Part shown: one piece after another, positions 1 through 8,218 of the stretch
How positions within the stretch are numbered: the stretch's first letter is position 1
How the letters are laid out: every line of letters starts with the position of its first letter
DNA from: Acidimicrobiia bacterium
GTDB lineage: Bacteria; Actinomycetota; Acidimicrobiia; Acidimicrobiales; Bin134
Assembly: GCA_022819825.1 (NCBI GenBank)
Contig: JAJEGM010000032.1
Span: forward strand, 1-64,000
Direction: 5' to 3'
Length of the DNA: 64,000 nt
Made by a program: the position numbers and the translations under genes
Notes under the pieces: generated by a model
What the model was told of the DNA's origin: nothing
Database searches by the model: none
What the model saw: only the letters and a program-made list of their open reading frames with translations

Positions 1-259
1 CCGAATAGCTCGCCGACACTGACGTATCACCCCTTAGGCCGGTCGGTCCTGACATGTCTACCCGGCAGCATCAGCACCTTGTTGGGGCTGCCCTGCGGTT
101 TTTTCTGCTGGAGAAATTTCTTCTTGCGTTTGGCACATTTCCGTGTCAAGGTTACGTTGTTGAAATTACAAGCACGTTGTTTCCCATCCCTGGGCTGATC
201 AGGCCGAAGGCGGGAGGCGATGGGCAGGGGGCGACACTTTCCATTTCCAGGAGGGCGCA

Positions 260-577
260 ATGAGACTGGTAGAGACGACACCGAAGCCACCGCAGACCGG
301 CGACGAAGGTCGGGCTTGGCAAGCACTGGCCAATTGTTTGGGGGTTGACCCCGATTTGTTCTTCCCCGAGCGGGGGGCTTCTACCCGAGAGGCCAAGGAG
401 GTCTGCCGGGCCTGCGTGGTGCGCGAAGAGTGCCTGGAATACGCCATTGTGAATGGTGAAAAATTCGGGATCTGGGGTGGCATGAGCGAGCGGGAGCGGC
501 GCCGGGTGCGCCGGGCCCGAGGACTCACCCGGGTGCGGGAGCCGCTGAAAGCGGTAGCTGACACCTCTAGCGCCTGA
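260..577 (+). CDS. WhiB family iron-sulfur transcription regulator
   Basis: This 105-residue protein carries the four WhiB cysteines at C26, C49, C52 and C58, followed by the G-I-W-G-G turn near residue 70 and an Arg-rich tail. WhiB proteins bind a [4Fe-4S] cluster that senses redox or NO, and they usually act by binding the primary sigma factor. The ATG follows an AGGAGG-like Shine-Dalgarno sequence at good spacing. The gene stands alone, with a GC hairpin just downstream. A second, shorter WhiB lies on the other strand at 1737-1961. The family is certain from the cysteine pattern; which paralogue (WhiB1, 2 and so on) cannot be told from sequence alone. Confidence 0.95.
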   Translation: MRLVETTPKPPQTGDEGRAWQALANCLGVDPDLFFPERGASTREAKEVCRACVVREECLEYAIVNGEKFGIWGGMSERERRRVRRARGLTRVREPLKAVADTSSA

Positions 578-600
578 GCTGTCCCCAGTAGATCGAAACC

Positions 601-620
601 GCCCGCCCTGTGACGCGGGC
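601..620 (+). terminator. GC hairpin after whiB
   Basis: GCCCGC and GCGGGC form a 6-bp stem around an 8-base loop, 23 bases after the whiB stop. There is no U-run, so it may be a weak terminator or an mRNA 3' stabiliser. It lies between whiB and the tatA promoter. Confidence 0.35.
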
Positions 621-635
621 AGGACCGCAAAGGGG

Positions 636-641
636 TAGCCT
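636..641 (+). promoter_or_regulatory. Leaderless -10 element for tatA
   Basis: TAGCCT ends 6 bases before the tatA ATG, so transcription would begin at or beside the start codon. No Shine-Dalgarno sequence is present. The spacing matches twelve other genes in this window. Confidence 0.55.
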
Positions 642-647
642 GATCCC

Positions 648-827
648 ATGAATCTCGGGGCAACGGAGTTGATCATCGTCTTGGTCATCCTGCTGGTGCT
701 GTTCGGCGGGGCCAAGCTCCCCAAGCTGGCCCGCTCGCTGGGTCGGGCCCAGAAAGAGTTCAAAGAAGGCGTGACCGAGGGTTCGAAGGCTGAGGACAGC
801 GCCGACGAGAAGCCCACCGACGCCTAG
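648..827 (+). CDS. tatA: Twin-arginine translocase subunit TatA/E
   Basis: This 59-residue protein has one N-terminal membrane helix (about residues 6-19, rich in Ile, Leu and Val), then the F-G-G-A-K-L-P hinge, an amphipathic helix (K-L-A-R-S-L-G-R-A) and a charged acidic tail. That is the standard TatA layout. TatA oligomers form the pore of the Sec-independent system that exports folded proteins. tatB and tatC are not in the window. The start has no Shine-Dalgarno sequence but sits 6 bases after TAGCCT, suggesting leaderless translation. The protein is short but within the range of actinobacterial TatA. Confidence 0.9.
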   Translation: MNLGATELIIVLVILLVLFGGAKLPKLARSLGRAQKEFKEGVTEGSKAEDSADEKPTDA

Positions 828-862
828 CTCCACTCCACAGCTTCATCTAATATCGCGCCTCC

Positions 863-1705
863 ATGACCGCAGCCTCGACCTCAGAAGAGCTCGTCATGTC
901 GTTGGGCACGCTATGCGTCAATCCCTTCGAGCTGAATTTCGACCAGTTGGAGTCGTCGCTGGCTGCGACCGCCGAGGCGGGCTACACCGGCATCAGTGTT
1001 TGGCCGTTCGTGTTGGGGACGGCTGGGGTCGATACCGCCTGGCTGGTCGACCGGCTCCAAGAGCTCGGATTGGCCCATCCGGTGGCTGAAGCCGCTTTCG
1101 GCTGGCTGAATTCCGACCGCGACGCGGCCGCAGGAGAGGTGGCCTATCTGAGCCAGTACGCCAATGCGGTGGGCAGCCGGGAGCTGGTGGCGGTCACCAT
1201 GGAGGCCACACTGCCACCCATGGACGATGTTGTGGATCGCTTCCGAACCTTGTGCCAGGGCGCGGCCGAGGCCGGCTTGCAGGTGAGCGTGGAGTTCCTC
1301 CCCTGGACCGGCATCCCCGATTTGGCCACCGCGTGGGAGATCATCGAGCGGGCCGACTGCGACAACAGCGGCATCATGGTGGACACGTGGCACTGGTTCC
1401 GCCAGCCCGGCGGTCCCAACCCCGATCTGCTGCGCCAGATTCCCGCCGAGAAGCTGCGGGTGGTTCAGCTGTGCGATGCCGCCGTCGAGCTCCCCGACGA
1501 TATGGACATCGCCACCGAGACCATGACCGCCCGACTCCTACCCGGCGAGGGTGCGGTGGACTTCGCCGAGGTCCTGGGCATCATCACTGCGTCTGGCGCC
1601 ACCCCTATCTGGTTCCCCGAGGTGTTCAGCACTCCTCTGGCCGCGGCCGGCCCCCAGACCATGGCCCCCCAAGTGCTTGCTGCCTCTCGCTCCGTGATGG
1701 TGTAG
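863..1705 (+). CDS. Sugar phosphate isomerase/epimerase-like TIM-barrel protein
   Basis: This 280-residue protein looks like the xylose-isomerase-type TIM barrel (AP endonuclease family 2). Its pattern of strand ends includes G-Y-T-G-I-S near residue 40, a V-E-F-L-P-W segment near 143 and D-T-W-H-W near 172, where metal-binding Glu, Asp and His are expected. The substrate is unknown; the family includes hydroxypyruvate isomerase, inosose dehydratase and sugar epimerases. TAATAT lies 9 bases before the first ATG. A second in-frame ATG at 896, just where homology should begin, is an alternative start. The gene converges on the minus-strand whiB. A second, unrelated-looking isomerase-like gene is at 59255. 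Confidence 0.75.
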   Translation: MTAASTSEELVMSLGTLCVNPFELNFDQLESSLAATAEAGYTGISVWPFVLGTAGVDTAWLVDRLQELGLAHPVAEAAFGWLNSDRDAAAGEVAYLSQYANAVGSRELVAVTMEATLPPMDDVVDRFRTLCQGAAEAGLQVSVEFLPWTGIPDLATAWEIIERADCDNSGIMVDTWHWFRQPGGPNPDLLRQIPAEKLRVVQLCDAAVELPDDMDIATETMTARLLPGEGAVDFAEVLGIITASGATPIWFPEVFSTPLAAAGPQTMAPQVLAASRSVMV

Positions 1706-1736
1706 CGGACGCCAGTCCCTCAATAGAGAATCACCC

Positions 1737-1961
1737 TCAGGCCGCGGCCTGGCGCAACATCCGGCGGCGCTGGCGCTCGGAGCTCCCGCCCCACACCCCG
1801 TGCTTGATGCGATTGCACAGGGCGTAGGCCAGACAAGCCTCCTGCACCAGGCATTCCTGGCAGATTTTCTTGGCCTTCTCCACTCCTAGCCCGTCGCTGG
1901 GGAAGAAGATATCGGGCGACTCTTCGACGCACCTGCCGTAAGCCATCCAGCTCTCGTTCAT
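1737..1961 (-). CDS. WhiB family regulator (short)
   Basis: This 74-residue protein has WhiB cysteines at C11, C34, C37 and C43, the G-V-W-G-G turn near residue 55, and a basic R-Q-R-R-R-M-L-R tail. An extra cysteine sits at residue 49. An upstream in-frame ATG at 1991 is possible, but GGAGG lies 4 bases before the ATG at 1961 and decides the start. It is divergent from the small gene at 2186. The role is as for other WhiB proteins: iron-sulfur sensing and sigma-factor-linked regulation. Its targets are unknown. Confidence 0.92.
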   Translation of the reverse strand: MNESWMAYGRCVEESPDIFFPSDGLGVEKAKKICQECLVQEACLAYALCNRIKHGVWGGSSERQRRRMLRQAAA

Positions 1962-2185
1962 GGGACCTCCATTGATTACATGCCCCCGCATGTAAGACGC
2001 CCCACCTCAGCCAAAAGTTCCCTCGCAAAAGGGAATTCATGAGCTATCGGCTGTCCGGACGCCCATCATAGCGGGAAGCATGGAGGAGGGGTGTCGCGGG
2101 GAGGTTCGACCGTTGAAGTGCGCATTCGGGATATCGCCTGATTGCGGTTAGAATGACTCGGCCCCGATTCCACAGGAGCAACGCG

Positions 2186-2488
2186 ATGACTGACACCATG
2201 GATGCCCTGCCCGAGCCGCCGGTTGGGCACGTCAAGGTGGTTTATATGGGCCCAGTGGCGCCCCATTGGGACTTCATGTCCGACTTTGGCGACTCGGGGC
2301 TCATCGAGCAGTTCAGAACCCGGGCAGAGGCCCGTCTTCTGCTTCTTCCCCCCCATGATCCGCAGTTCCGCAGGAATCGGGAGCGAATCAACCGGGACGC
2401 CGAGCGCGAGAACCTGCTGATCGACTGGGACTTGGGCTACGACGAAGAGGACGAGCAGAGCGAGACCGACGGCAGGGGAGAGGGGTAG
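2186..2488 (+). CDS. Conserved-looking acidic protein upstream of ppk1
   Basis: This protein of about 100 residues has no family I recognise. It contains a V-K-V-V-Y-M-G-P-V-A-P-H-W segment near its start and a strongly acidic C-terminus (D-E-E-D-E-Q-S-E). There is no signal peptide or membrane segment. ATG 2186 is preferred over the upstream ATG at 2153 because AGGAG lies just before it. The stop is 18 bases before ppk1, so the two are probably co-transcribed and this protein may be linked to polyphosphate metabolism. That link rests on context only. Confidence 0.65.
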   Translation: MTDTMDALPEPPVGHVKVVYMGPVAPHWDFMSDFGDSGLIEQFRTRAEARLLLLPPHDPQFRRNRERINRDAERENLLIDWDLGYDEEDEQSETDGRGEG

Positions 2489-2506
2489 ACCCGAAGGCAG
2501 CGCAGC

Positions 2507-4573
2507 ATGGAATTGGAATCCATCGATATTGAGGCTGAGTCTGGACGGTTCATAAACCGCGAGCTCTCTTGGCTGGAATTCAACAGCCGGGTACTGGCCC
2601 AAGCCGAGGATCCGTCGCTGCCCCTGCTGGAACGGGTCAAGTTCTGCGCCATCTGGTGCTCCAATCTGGACGAGTTCTTCCAGGTTCGAGTTGCCGGTCT
2701 CAAAGACCAGATGGCCGGCCAGTTCACCGGCACCACTCCCGACGGGCGCACCGCCGCCCAGCAGCTCCACGAGATCCGCATCGAAGTAGATCGCCAGATG
2801 GACCGGGCCGCCCGCTGCCTGAGCGGCCTGACCGTGGAGATGGCCGACGCCAGCATCGAGGTTCTGAACTGGGACGACTTGGACGACGAAGACCGCAAGT
2901 TCCTCTCTGGCGAGTTTGACGACCGCATCTACCCCGTGCTCACCCCCCTGGCGGTGGACCTCGGCCACCCGTTCCCCTACATATCCAATCTGTCGCTGAG
3001 CTTGGGCGTGCTGATGATCGACCCGGCCGACGGCCACCAGCGGTTTGCCCGTCTGAAGGTTCCGGCCACGTTCGGCCGCTTCCTCCAACTCCCCGACGAG
3101 CATCGCTTCGTTCCCATCGAACAGGTGGTGGCTGCTCACCTCCCCACCCTGTTCCCCGGGATGGAGATCACCGAGACGGTGGCTTTCCGGGTTACCCGCA
3201 ACGCCGACTTGGCGGTGGACGAGGGCGAGGCCCAAGACCTGCTGGCCGCGGTGGAGGTGGAACTGCGCCGCCGCCGATTCCGCAGCGTGGTCCGCCTGGA
3301 GGTGGAGCACCTGGTGTCGTCGGAGATCCGCAATCTGCTCATCGACGAGCTCGACATCGAGCGCGACGACGTGTACGAGGTGGACACCCTCCTCGAGCTG
3401 TCCAGCCTGTGGGACCTGTTCGCAGTGGACCGCCCCGATCTCAAGAACCCGTCATGGAAACCGGTCAATCCCCTGCCCTCCAAAGCGCCGGGCGACCAGC
3501 CGATCGACCTGTTCGCCCGCATCCGCGAGGGCGACATCCTGGTCCACCATCCCTACGACTCCTTCACCGCCACCGTGCAGGAGTTCATCTGGCAGGCGGC
3601 CAACGACCCCAAGGTGCTGGCCATCAAGCTCACCTTGTACCGAACCTCGGGTGACAGCCCGATCGTGCGGTCGCTCATTCGGGCGGCAGAAAGCGGCAAG
3701 CAGGTGGCGGTGGTGGTGGAACTCAAGGCCCGCTTCGACGAGGAGGCCAACATCGAGTGGGCCCGCCGTCTGGAGCAGGCCGGCGTCCACGTGGCCTATG
3801 GGCTGGTGGGCCTAAAGGTCCACGCCAAGACCTGCCTGGTGGTGCGGGAAGAGGCCGACGGTGTGCGCCGCTACTGCCACATCGGCACCGGCAACTACAA
3901 CTCCATCACCGCCCGGGTGTACACCGATCTGGGGCTGTTCACCGCCGACCCCGAGGTCGGGGTCGATCTGACCCAGTTGTTCAACTCCTTGACCGGCTAC
4001 GGCCGCGACATCCAATTCCGCCGCCTGGTGCCCGCGCCCCAAGCCCTGCGCCCCACGGTGACGGAGCTGATCCGCAACGAAGCGGCCCGCGGCCCCGAAG
4101 GCCGGATCATCATGAAGATGAACAGCCTGGCCGATTCCGAGATGGTGGAAGCCCTCTATGAGGCCTCCCAGGCCGGAGTGGAGATCGATCTGATCGTGCG
4201 GGCCATTTGCTGCCTTCGCCCCGGGGTGCCTGGCATGTCCGACACCATCCGAGTCCGCTCCCTCATCGGGCGGTACCTGGAGCACAGTCGCATCTACTAC
4301 TTCGGCAACGGCGAGGACATCGGCGCTCCCGCCTACTACATCGGCTCCGCCGATCTCATGCCCCGCAACCTCATCCGCCGAATCGAAGCTCTGGTGGCGG
4401 TGGTCAACCCGGAGCTGCGCCACCGCCTCGACCAAGTGCTGGAATACAACCTCAAAGATGACACGCTGGCCTGGGATCTCTTGGCTGACGGGAGATGGCA
4501 GCGGACCCACTCCCAGTCCGGTTTTGAAGCCCATACCGCCTTTGAGCGACTGGCCGTAGCCGCAATTTCCTAG
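2507..4573 (+). CDS. ppk1: Polyphosphate kinase 1
   Basis: This 688-residue protein has full PPK1 length and architecture: an N-terminal domain (F-I-N-R-E-L-S-W-L-E-F-N), a head domain, and two phospholipase-D-like catalytic domains. The autophosphorylated histidine is H439 (K-V-H-A-K) and the second histidine is H458 (C-H-I-G-T-G-N-Y-N), 19 residues apart as in E. coli PPK1. The enzyme reversibly builds polyphosphate from the ATP gamma-phosphate. The gene lies 0.6 kb upstream of the pst regulon and next to a MutT1-like Nudix gene, an order also seen in mycobacteria. A hairpin follows directly after the stop. Confidence 0.97.
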   Translation: MELESIDIEAESGRFINRELSWLEFNSRVLAQAEDPSLPLLERVKFCAIWCSNLDEFFQVRVAGLKDQMAGQFTGTTPDGRTAAQQLHEIRIEVDRQMDRAARCLSGLTVEMADASIEVLNWDDLDDEDRKFLSGEFDDRIYPVLTPLAVDLGHPFPYISNLSLSLGVLMIDPADGHQRFARLKVPATFGRFLQLPDEHRFVPIEQVVAAHLPTLFPGMEITETVAFRVTRNADLAVDEGEAQDLLAAVEVELRRRRFRSVVRLEVEHLVSSEIRNLLIDELDIERDDVYEVDTLLELSSLWDLFAVDRPDLKNPSWKPVNPLPSKAPGDQPIDLFARIREGDILVHHPYDSFTATVQEFIWQAANDPKVLAIKLTLYRTSGDSPIVRSLIRAAESGKQVAVVVELKARFDEEANIEWARRLEQAGVHVAYGLVGLKVHAKTCLVVREEADGVRRYCHIGTGNYNSITARVYTDLGLFTADPEVGVDLTQLFNSLTGYGRDIQFRRLVPAPQALRPTVTELIRNEAARGPEGRIIMKMNSLADSEMVEALYEASQAGVEIDLIVRAICCLRPGVPGMSDTIRVRSLIGRYLEHSRIYYFGNGEDIGAPAYYIGSADLMPRNLIRRIEALVAVVNPELRHRLDQVLEYNLKDDTLAWDLLADGRWQRTHSQSGFEAHTAFERLAVAAIS

Positions 4574-4595
4574 CTGATCGACCGCGGCCGATCAG
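4574..4595 (+). terminator. Hairpin directly after ppk1
   Basis: CTGATCG and CGATCAG form a 7-bp perfect stem around an 8-base GC loop, beginning at the base after the ppk1 stop. No T-run follows. It is a plausible weak terminator or 3' protector separating ppk1 from the Nudix gene. Confidence 0.4.
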
Positions 4596-4642
4596 CGGGA
4601 TATCCGCATTTTGGGTGCGTTCAAGCCCTACCGTTAAATTCC

Positions 4643-5071
4643 GTGCCTTTCGGAACAGTAGCGGTCATACTCGGCGGCGGCGGGCTCGTTACCCGTCACA
4701 GCGACGGCGAGTTGGAAGTTCTGATGGTCCACCGGCCCAAGCACGATGACTGGTCGCTGCCCGCAGGCAAACTCGACCCGGGCGAGACGTTGGCGGAGTG
4801 CGCGCTGCGCGAAGTCCACGAGGAAACGGGCTACGTCTGCGAGTTGGGGCGAGAGCTCGACATGGTGGAATACGCCGATCGAAGGGGCCGGACCCGTCAA
4901 GTCCACTACTGGGAGATGGACGCCATCTCCGGCAGCTTCACCCCCACTCTCGAGGTAGACGCCATCGCCTGGGTGCCCCTGGTGGAGTCTTTGAACTACT
5001 TCACCAATGAGCGAGACCTCAAGATCGTGAGCGCATTCTTGGCCCTGATGGGTGACAGCGTGCTGGCCTGA
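4643..5071 (+). CDS. mutT1: Nudix hydrolase, MutT1-like
   Basis: This 142-residue single-domain Nudix protein has the box starting at G42, with E48, R56-E57 and the E60-E61 metal ligands. The preceding W-S-L-P-A-G-K-L-D-P-G-E-T context is typical of actinobacterial MutT1, which removes 8-oxo-dGTP and other nucleoside polyphosphates. The C-terminal histidine-phosphatase domain of mycobacterial MutT1 is absent. Neighbourhood with ppk1 supports the assignment. The start is GTG with no Shine-Dalgarno sequence; TACCGT at 4629-4634 lies 8 bases before it, so leaderless translation is possible. Confidence 0.85.
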   Translation: MPFGTVAVILGGGGLVTRHSDGELEVLMVHRPKHDDWSLPAGKLDPGETLAECALREVHEETGYVCELGRELDMVEYADRRGRTRQVHYWEMDAISGSFTPTLEVDAIAWVPLVESLNYFTNERDLKIVSAFLALMGDSVLA

Positions 5072-5111
5072 TCGCCAGCCTGATTCTCGCCTCGCCAAAG
5101 CTTTTGTCCCT

Positions 5112-5133
5112 GTTCACCTTCCGTTCAGACAGT
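5112..5133 (+). promoter_or_regulatory. PHO-box-like direct repeat upstream of pstS
   Basis: Two 11-base units stand head to tail, GTTCACCTTCC then GTTCAGACAGT, sharing GTTCA at the same offset. Streptomyces PHO boxes are 11-base direct repeats starting GTTCACC and are bound by PhoP. The site lies about 90 bases before the pstS start, and a TAGAAA -10-like sequence follows at 5144. The regulator encoded at the end of this operon is the likely ligand (inference). Confidence 0.6.
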
Positions 5134-5221
5134 CGCGGCAGGCTAGAAACCCGTCTCTCCTAGCTTTACGTCTGATCCAGAGCGCCGATCGGTGTGTTCG
5201 GCGGGTAGCCAAGGAGGAAGT

Positions 5222-6268
5222 GTGAGGCAAGCGAGACTGTTTGTGCTGATTATTGGGCTGTTGACGACGTTTGCACTGGTCGTCGCAGCTTGTGGCGGTG
5301 GCAACGGCGACGATGGTGGTGAACCAGCGAGCCAGCCTGGCGATGGGGGCAATGCGGATGGCGGAAGCCAAGAAAGCGGCAGTTCCGTTTCCGGCCGGGT
5401 GACGATCTCGGGTTCGTCCACGGTGGAGCCGATTTCAGTGCGGGTGGCCGAGCTCTTCGAGGACGTGCAGCCCGACGTGCGGGTGACGGTGGACGGCCCG
5501 GGCACTGGCGACGGGTTCAAGCTGTTCTGTGAGGGCGAGACCGACATCTCCGACGCGTCCCGTCCGATCAAGGAATCCGAGGCCGCTGACTGCGCTGAGG
5601 CTGGAATCGAATATGTCGAGTTGCGGGTGGGCATCGACGGCATCGCGGTGATGACCGGTGAGAACAATCCCGTTGATTGCGTGAGCTTCAAAGACATCTA
5701 CGGCATGGTCGGCCCCGAGTCCACTGGCTTCGGCTCATGGTCTGACGCCGGCTCGCTGAGCGGGCTGGAAACGTCCAACCTGCCAGATGCCTCCTTGGAC
5801 ATCTACGGTCCGGGCGAGGAGTCGGGCACGTTCGACAGCTTCGTCGAGATCGTGCTGGAGCACATCGCCGACGAGCGGGGCCAAGACGCCACCACCCGTC
5901 CCGACTACAACGCCAACGCCGACGACAACGTGATCATCCAGGGCATCCAGTCGAGCGACACAAGCTTTGGCTGGGTCGGGTTCGCCTTCGCCGCCCACGC
6001 CTCGGGCGTGAAACTGCTCCAAGTGGATGGCGGCGATGGCTGCAAGAGCGCCAATGCCGACACTATTGCCTCGGGCGAATACCCGGTGTCGCGGGCGCTG
6101 TACATCTATGTGAACAAGGCCAATGCCGTGGCCAGCCCGGCGTTGACCGCCTACGTGGACTTCTATTTGAGCGACGAAGGTTTGGGCACCGCGGTCAGCC
6201 AAGTGGGCTACGTGAACCTCACCGACGATGCCAAGAGCGCCACTCGGGCCAATTGGTCTGGACGCTAA
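5222..6268 (+). CDS. pstS: Phosphate-binding lipoprotein PstS
   Basis: This 348-residue high-affinity phosphate-binding protein of the Pst importer has a lipoprotein signal peptide ending V-V-A-A-C (C24), then a low-complexity Gly/Asp/Ser linker and the periplasmic-binding fold. S-G-S-S-T-V-E-P and G-P-G-T-G-D-G-F are the usual phosphate-contact loops, and D-I-S-D-A-S-R matches the PstS core. AAGGAGG sits 4 bases before the GTG at 5222, which is preferred to an upstream GTG at 5192. It is the first gene of pstSCAB-phoU-senX3-regX3, behind the PHO box. Confidence 0.96.
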   Translation: MRQARLFVLIIGLLTTFALVVAACGGGNGDDGGEPASQPGDGGNADGGSQESGSSVSGRVTISGSSTVEPISVRVAELFEDVQPDVRVTVDGPGTGDGFKLFCEGETDISDASRPIKESEAADCAEAGIEYVELRVGIDGIAVMTGENNPVDCVSFKDIYGMVGPESTGFGSWSDAGSLSGLETSNLPDASLDIYGPGEESGTFDSFVEIVLEHIADERGQDATTRPDYNANADDNVIIQGIQSSDTSFGWVGFAFAAHASGVKLLQVDGGDGCKSANADTIASGEYPVSRALYIYVNKANAVASPALTAYVDFYLSDEGLGTAVSQVGYVNLTDDAKSATRANWSGR

Positions 6269-6308
6269 GCCGGAGAAGCCAAGTGGCGGTGCCGGTGACC
6301 AGTAGCGT

Positions 6309-7259
6309 GTGGCCGTGAGCGACACCCGGGTCGATCTTGCCGAGGGGTTCTCCGTTGAATCCTTGACGGCGAACCCCCGACAGGCCCGCAAGGAGCGGCT
6401 CATCCGAGACTCCCTCGGAGTCACCGCGCTGGTGTCGGTGCTGATCTCCGGCCTGATCATCTGGTCGCTGTTCTCCGAGGCCTGGACATTCATGGTCGAG
6501 GTGGACTGGGGCGCGGTGTGGGACATCGGCTGGTTCCCCCGTCGGGGCATCTACGACATCAAGACGCTGATCGTGGCCAGCTTGATCGTGACCGGCATCG
6601 CCATGATTGTGGCCGGCCCGTTGGGCTTGGGCGCCGCCATCTATTTGTCGGAATATGCCCGACCGGGGGTCCGCCGAACGCTGAAGCCGATCTTGGAGAT
6701 CCTGGCCGGCATTCCCAGTGTGGTGCTCGGTTTCTTCGCTTTGGAGTGGATCGCCCCCAACGTGGTCAAGACCCTTTTCGGCGGACCGGCGGCCGGCTCG
6801 CTGCTGGCCGCCGGTATCGGTGTGGGGGTGCTGGTGATTCCACTGGTGGCTTCGATCTCCGAGGACGCTATGAAAGCGGTGCCCATGTCGTTGCGGGAAG
6901 CCTCCTCGGGGTTGGGGGCCCGCAAGATCACCACCACGGTCCGGGTGGTGCTGCCCGCCGCCGTCTCCGGATTGATGGCGGCGTTCATTGTGGCCGTCTC
7001 CCGAGCTTTGGGCGAGACCATGGTGGTGTTCATGGCCGGCGGCGCGGCCCAAACTGCCGTCTACACCCACGACCCGCTGGACGGCAGCCTCACCATGACG
7101 GCGGGGATGACCTCTTTGGCCCGGGGCACCGACAGCGTGGTGGGTGAGGGCCTCACCTTCCAGAGCCTGTTCTTCGTGGGGCTGGTGCTGTTTGTGGTGA
7201 CCTTCGCCTTGAACCTGGTGGCCGACCGCTTCGTCCATCGGGTGAGGGAGCAGTACTGA
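6309..7259 (+). CDS. pstC: Phosphate ABC transporter permease PstC
   Basis: This 316-residue inner-membrane permease has about six transmembrane helices. Its EAA loop (S-L-R-E-A-S-S-G-L-G-A-R near residue 195) is the docking site for PstB. The G-I-P-S-V-V-L-G-F-F segment is characteristic of PstC/PstA permeases. It starts with GTG, 40 bases after pstS, and its stop overlaps the pstA start by one base (TGATG). It forms the channel with PstA. Confidence 0.95.
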   Translation: MAVSDTRVDLAEGFSVESLTANPRQARKERLIRDSLGVTALVSVLISGLIIWSLFSEAWTFMVEVDWGAVWDIGWFPRRGIYDIKTLIVASLIVTGIAMIVAGPLGLGAAIYLSEYARPGVRRTLKPILEILAGIPSVVLGFFALEWIAPNVVKTLFGGPAAGSLLAAGIGVGVLVIPLVASISEDAMKAVPMSLREASSGLGARKITTTVRVVLPAAVSGLMAAFIVAVSRALGETMVVFMAGGAAQTAVYTHDPLDGSLTMTAGMTSLARGTDSVVGEGLTFQSLFFVGLVLFVVTFALNLVADRFVHRVREQY

Positions 7260-8215
7260 TGGCCAAGGCGAGGCTGATCGGCGACCGCACCAGCAGGGTG
7301 ATGGTGCAGGCCATGGAGCGCCGGGCCGCTGACGTGCGGGGACGAGTGTTCCAGTTCAGCTTGCTTGCGACCCTGCTGATATCGCTGTTCATCCTGGGCG
7401 TGCTGATCGCGGACGTGATGATCGACGCCTGGGGGTTGCTCACCGGACGACCGGGCGGCTTCTTGTCGGGCACCATGCGCTCCCTCTCCGACGATCCCAA
7501 GCTGGGCGTTCAGCAAGCGCTGGTGGGCACCTTCTGGATCGCCGTCTTCGTAGCCGTGCTGGCCTTTCCCATCGGTATCGGCGCGGCTATCTGGTTGGAG
7601 GAATACGCGCCCAGGAACCGGTTCACCCGGTTCATCGAATTGAACATCCGCAACCTGGCCGGGGTTCCGTCGATTGTGTACGGCCTGCTCGGCCTGTTCT
7701 TGTTCGTGCAGAGCCTGGGCGATCTCACCGGCGGCAAGTCGATCGCCGCCGCAGGTATCACGCTGGCCATCTTGGTGCTGCCCATCGTGATCATCACCGC
7801 CCAAGAGGCGATTCGAGCCGTGCCCCAAGGGCTGAAAGAGGGGGCCTACGGCGTCGGGGCCACCAAGTGGACCATGATTCGCAGCCAGGTGCTGCCCTAC
7901 GCCGCTCCCGGCATCTTCACCGGGACGCTGCTGTCGATGTCCCGGGGCATCGGCGAGGCCGCTCCGCTGCTCCTGGTGGGGGCGGTCTCCGGCCGGCTGG
8001 GGGGCAATCCGGGTTTCTTCGACCTCAGCGCCATCAACGCTGAGTCCTTCATGGCCATGCCAGTGATCATCGTGGAATGGGTGCAGAACTCCGGTCGCGA
8101 TCCGGGCTTTGCCGAAGCCGCGGCCGCTGCCATCGTGGTTCTTCTGGTGTTCGTTATCCTGATGAATGCTGCGGCCATCTTGTTGCGCAACCACTTCGAG
8201 AAAAAGAGAGGGTGA
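7259..8215 (+). CDS. pstA: Phosphate ABC transporter permease PstA
   Basis: This 318-residue permease partner of PstC has an N-terminal helix near residues 34-52 and several further helices. V-P-S-I-V-Y-G-L-L-G-L near residue 138 and the EAA loop (L-K-E-G-A-Y-G-V-G-A-T-K) mark a PstA. It is translationally coupled to pstC by a one-base overlap and lies 3 bases before pstB. Confidence 0.95.
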   Translation: MAKARLIGDRTSRVMVQAMERRAADVRGRVFQFSLLATLLISLFILGVLIADVMIDAWGLLTGRPGGFLSGTMRSLSDDPKLGVQQALVGTFWIAVFVAVLAFPIGIGAAIWLEEYAPRNRFTRFIELNIRNLAGVPSIVYGLLGLFLFVQSLGDLTGGKSIAAAGITLAILVLPIVIITAQEAIRAVPQGLKEGAYGVGATKWTMIRSQVLPYAAPGIFTGTLLSMSRGIGEAAPLLLVGAVSGRLGGNPGFFDLSAINAESFMAMPVIIVEWVQNSGRDPGFAEAAAAAIVVLLVFVILMNAAAILLRNHFEKKRG

Positions 8216-8218
8216 TTC

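Noticed and set aside
27-326. Open frame on the minus strand upstream of and into whiB, with a Lys/Arg-rich C-terminal end
   Set aside because: It begins inside whiB, has no usable start near the basic part, and no Shine-Dalgarno or leaderless -10 fits. The basic residues follow from the AT-rich upstream region.
2066-3310. Long minus-strand frame (414 codons) opposite the start of ppk1
   Set aside because: Antisense shadow of a clear PPK1 gene in high-GC DNA; composition is rich in Gln, His and Gly with no motif.
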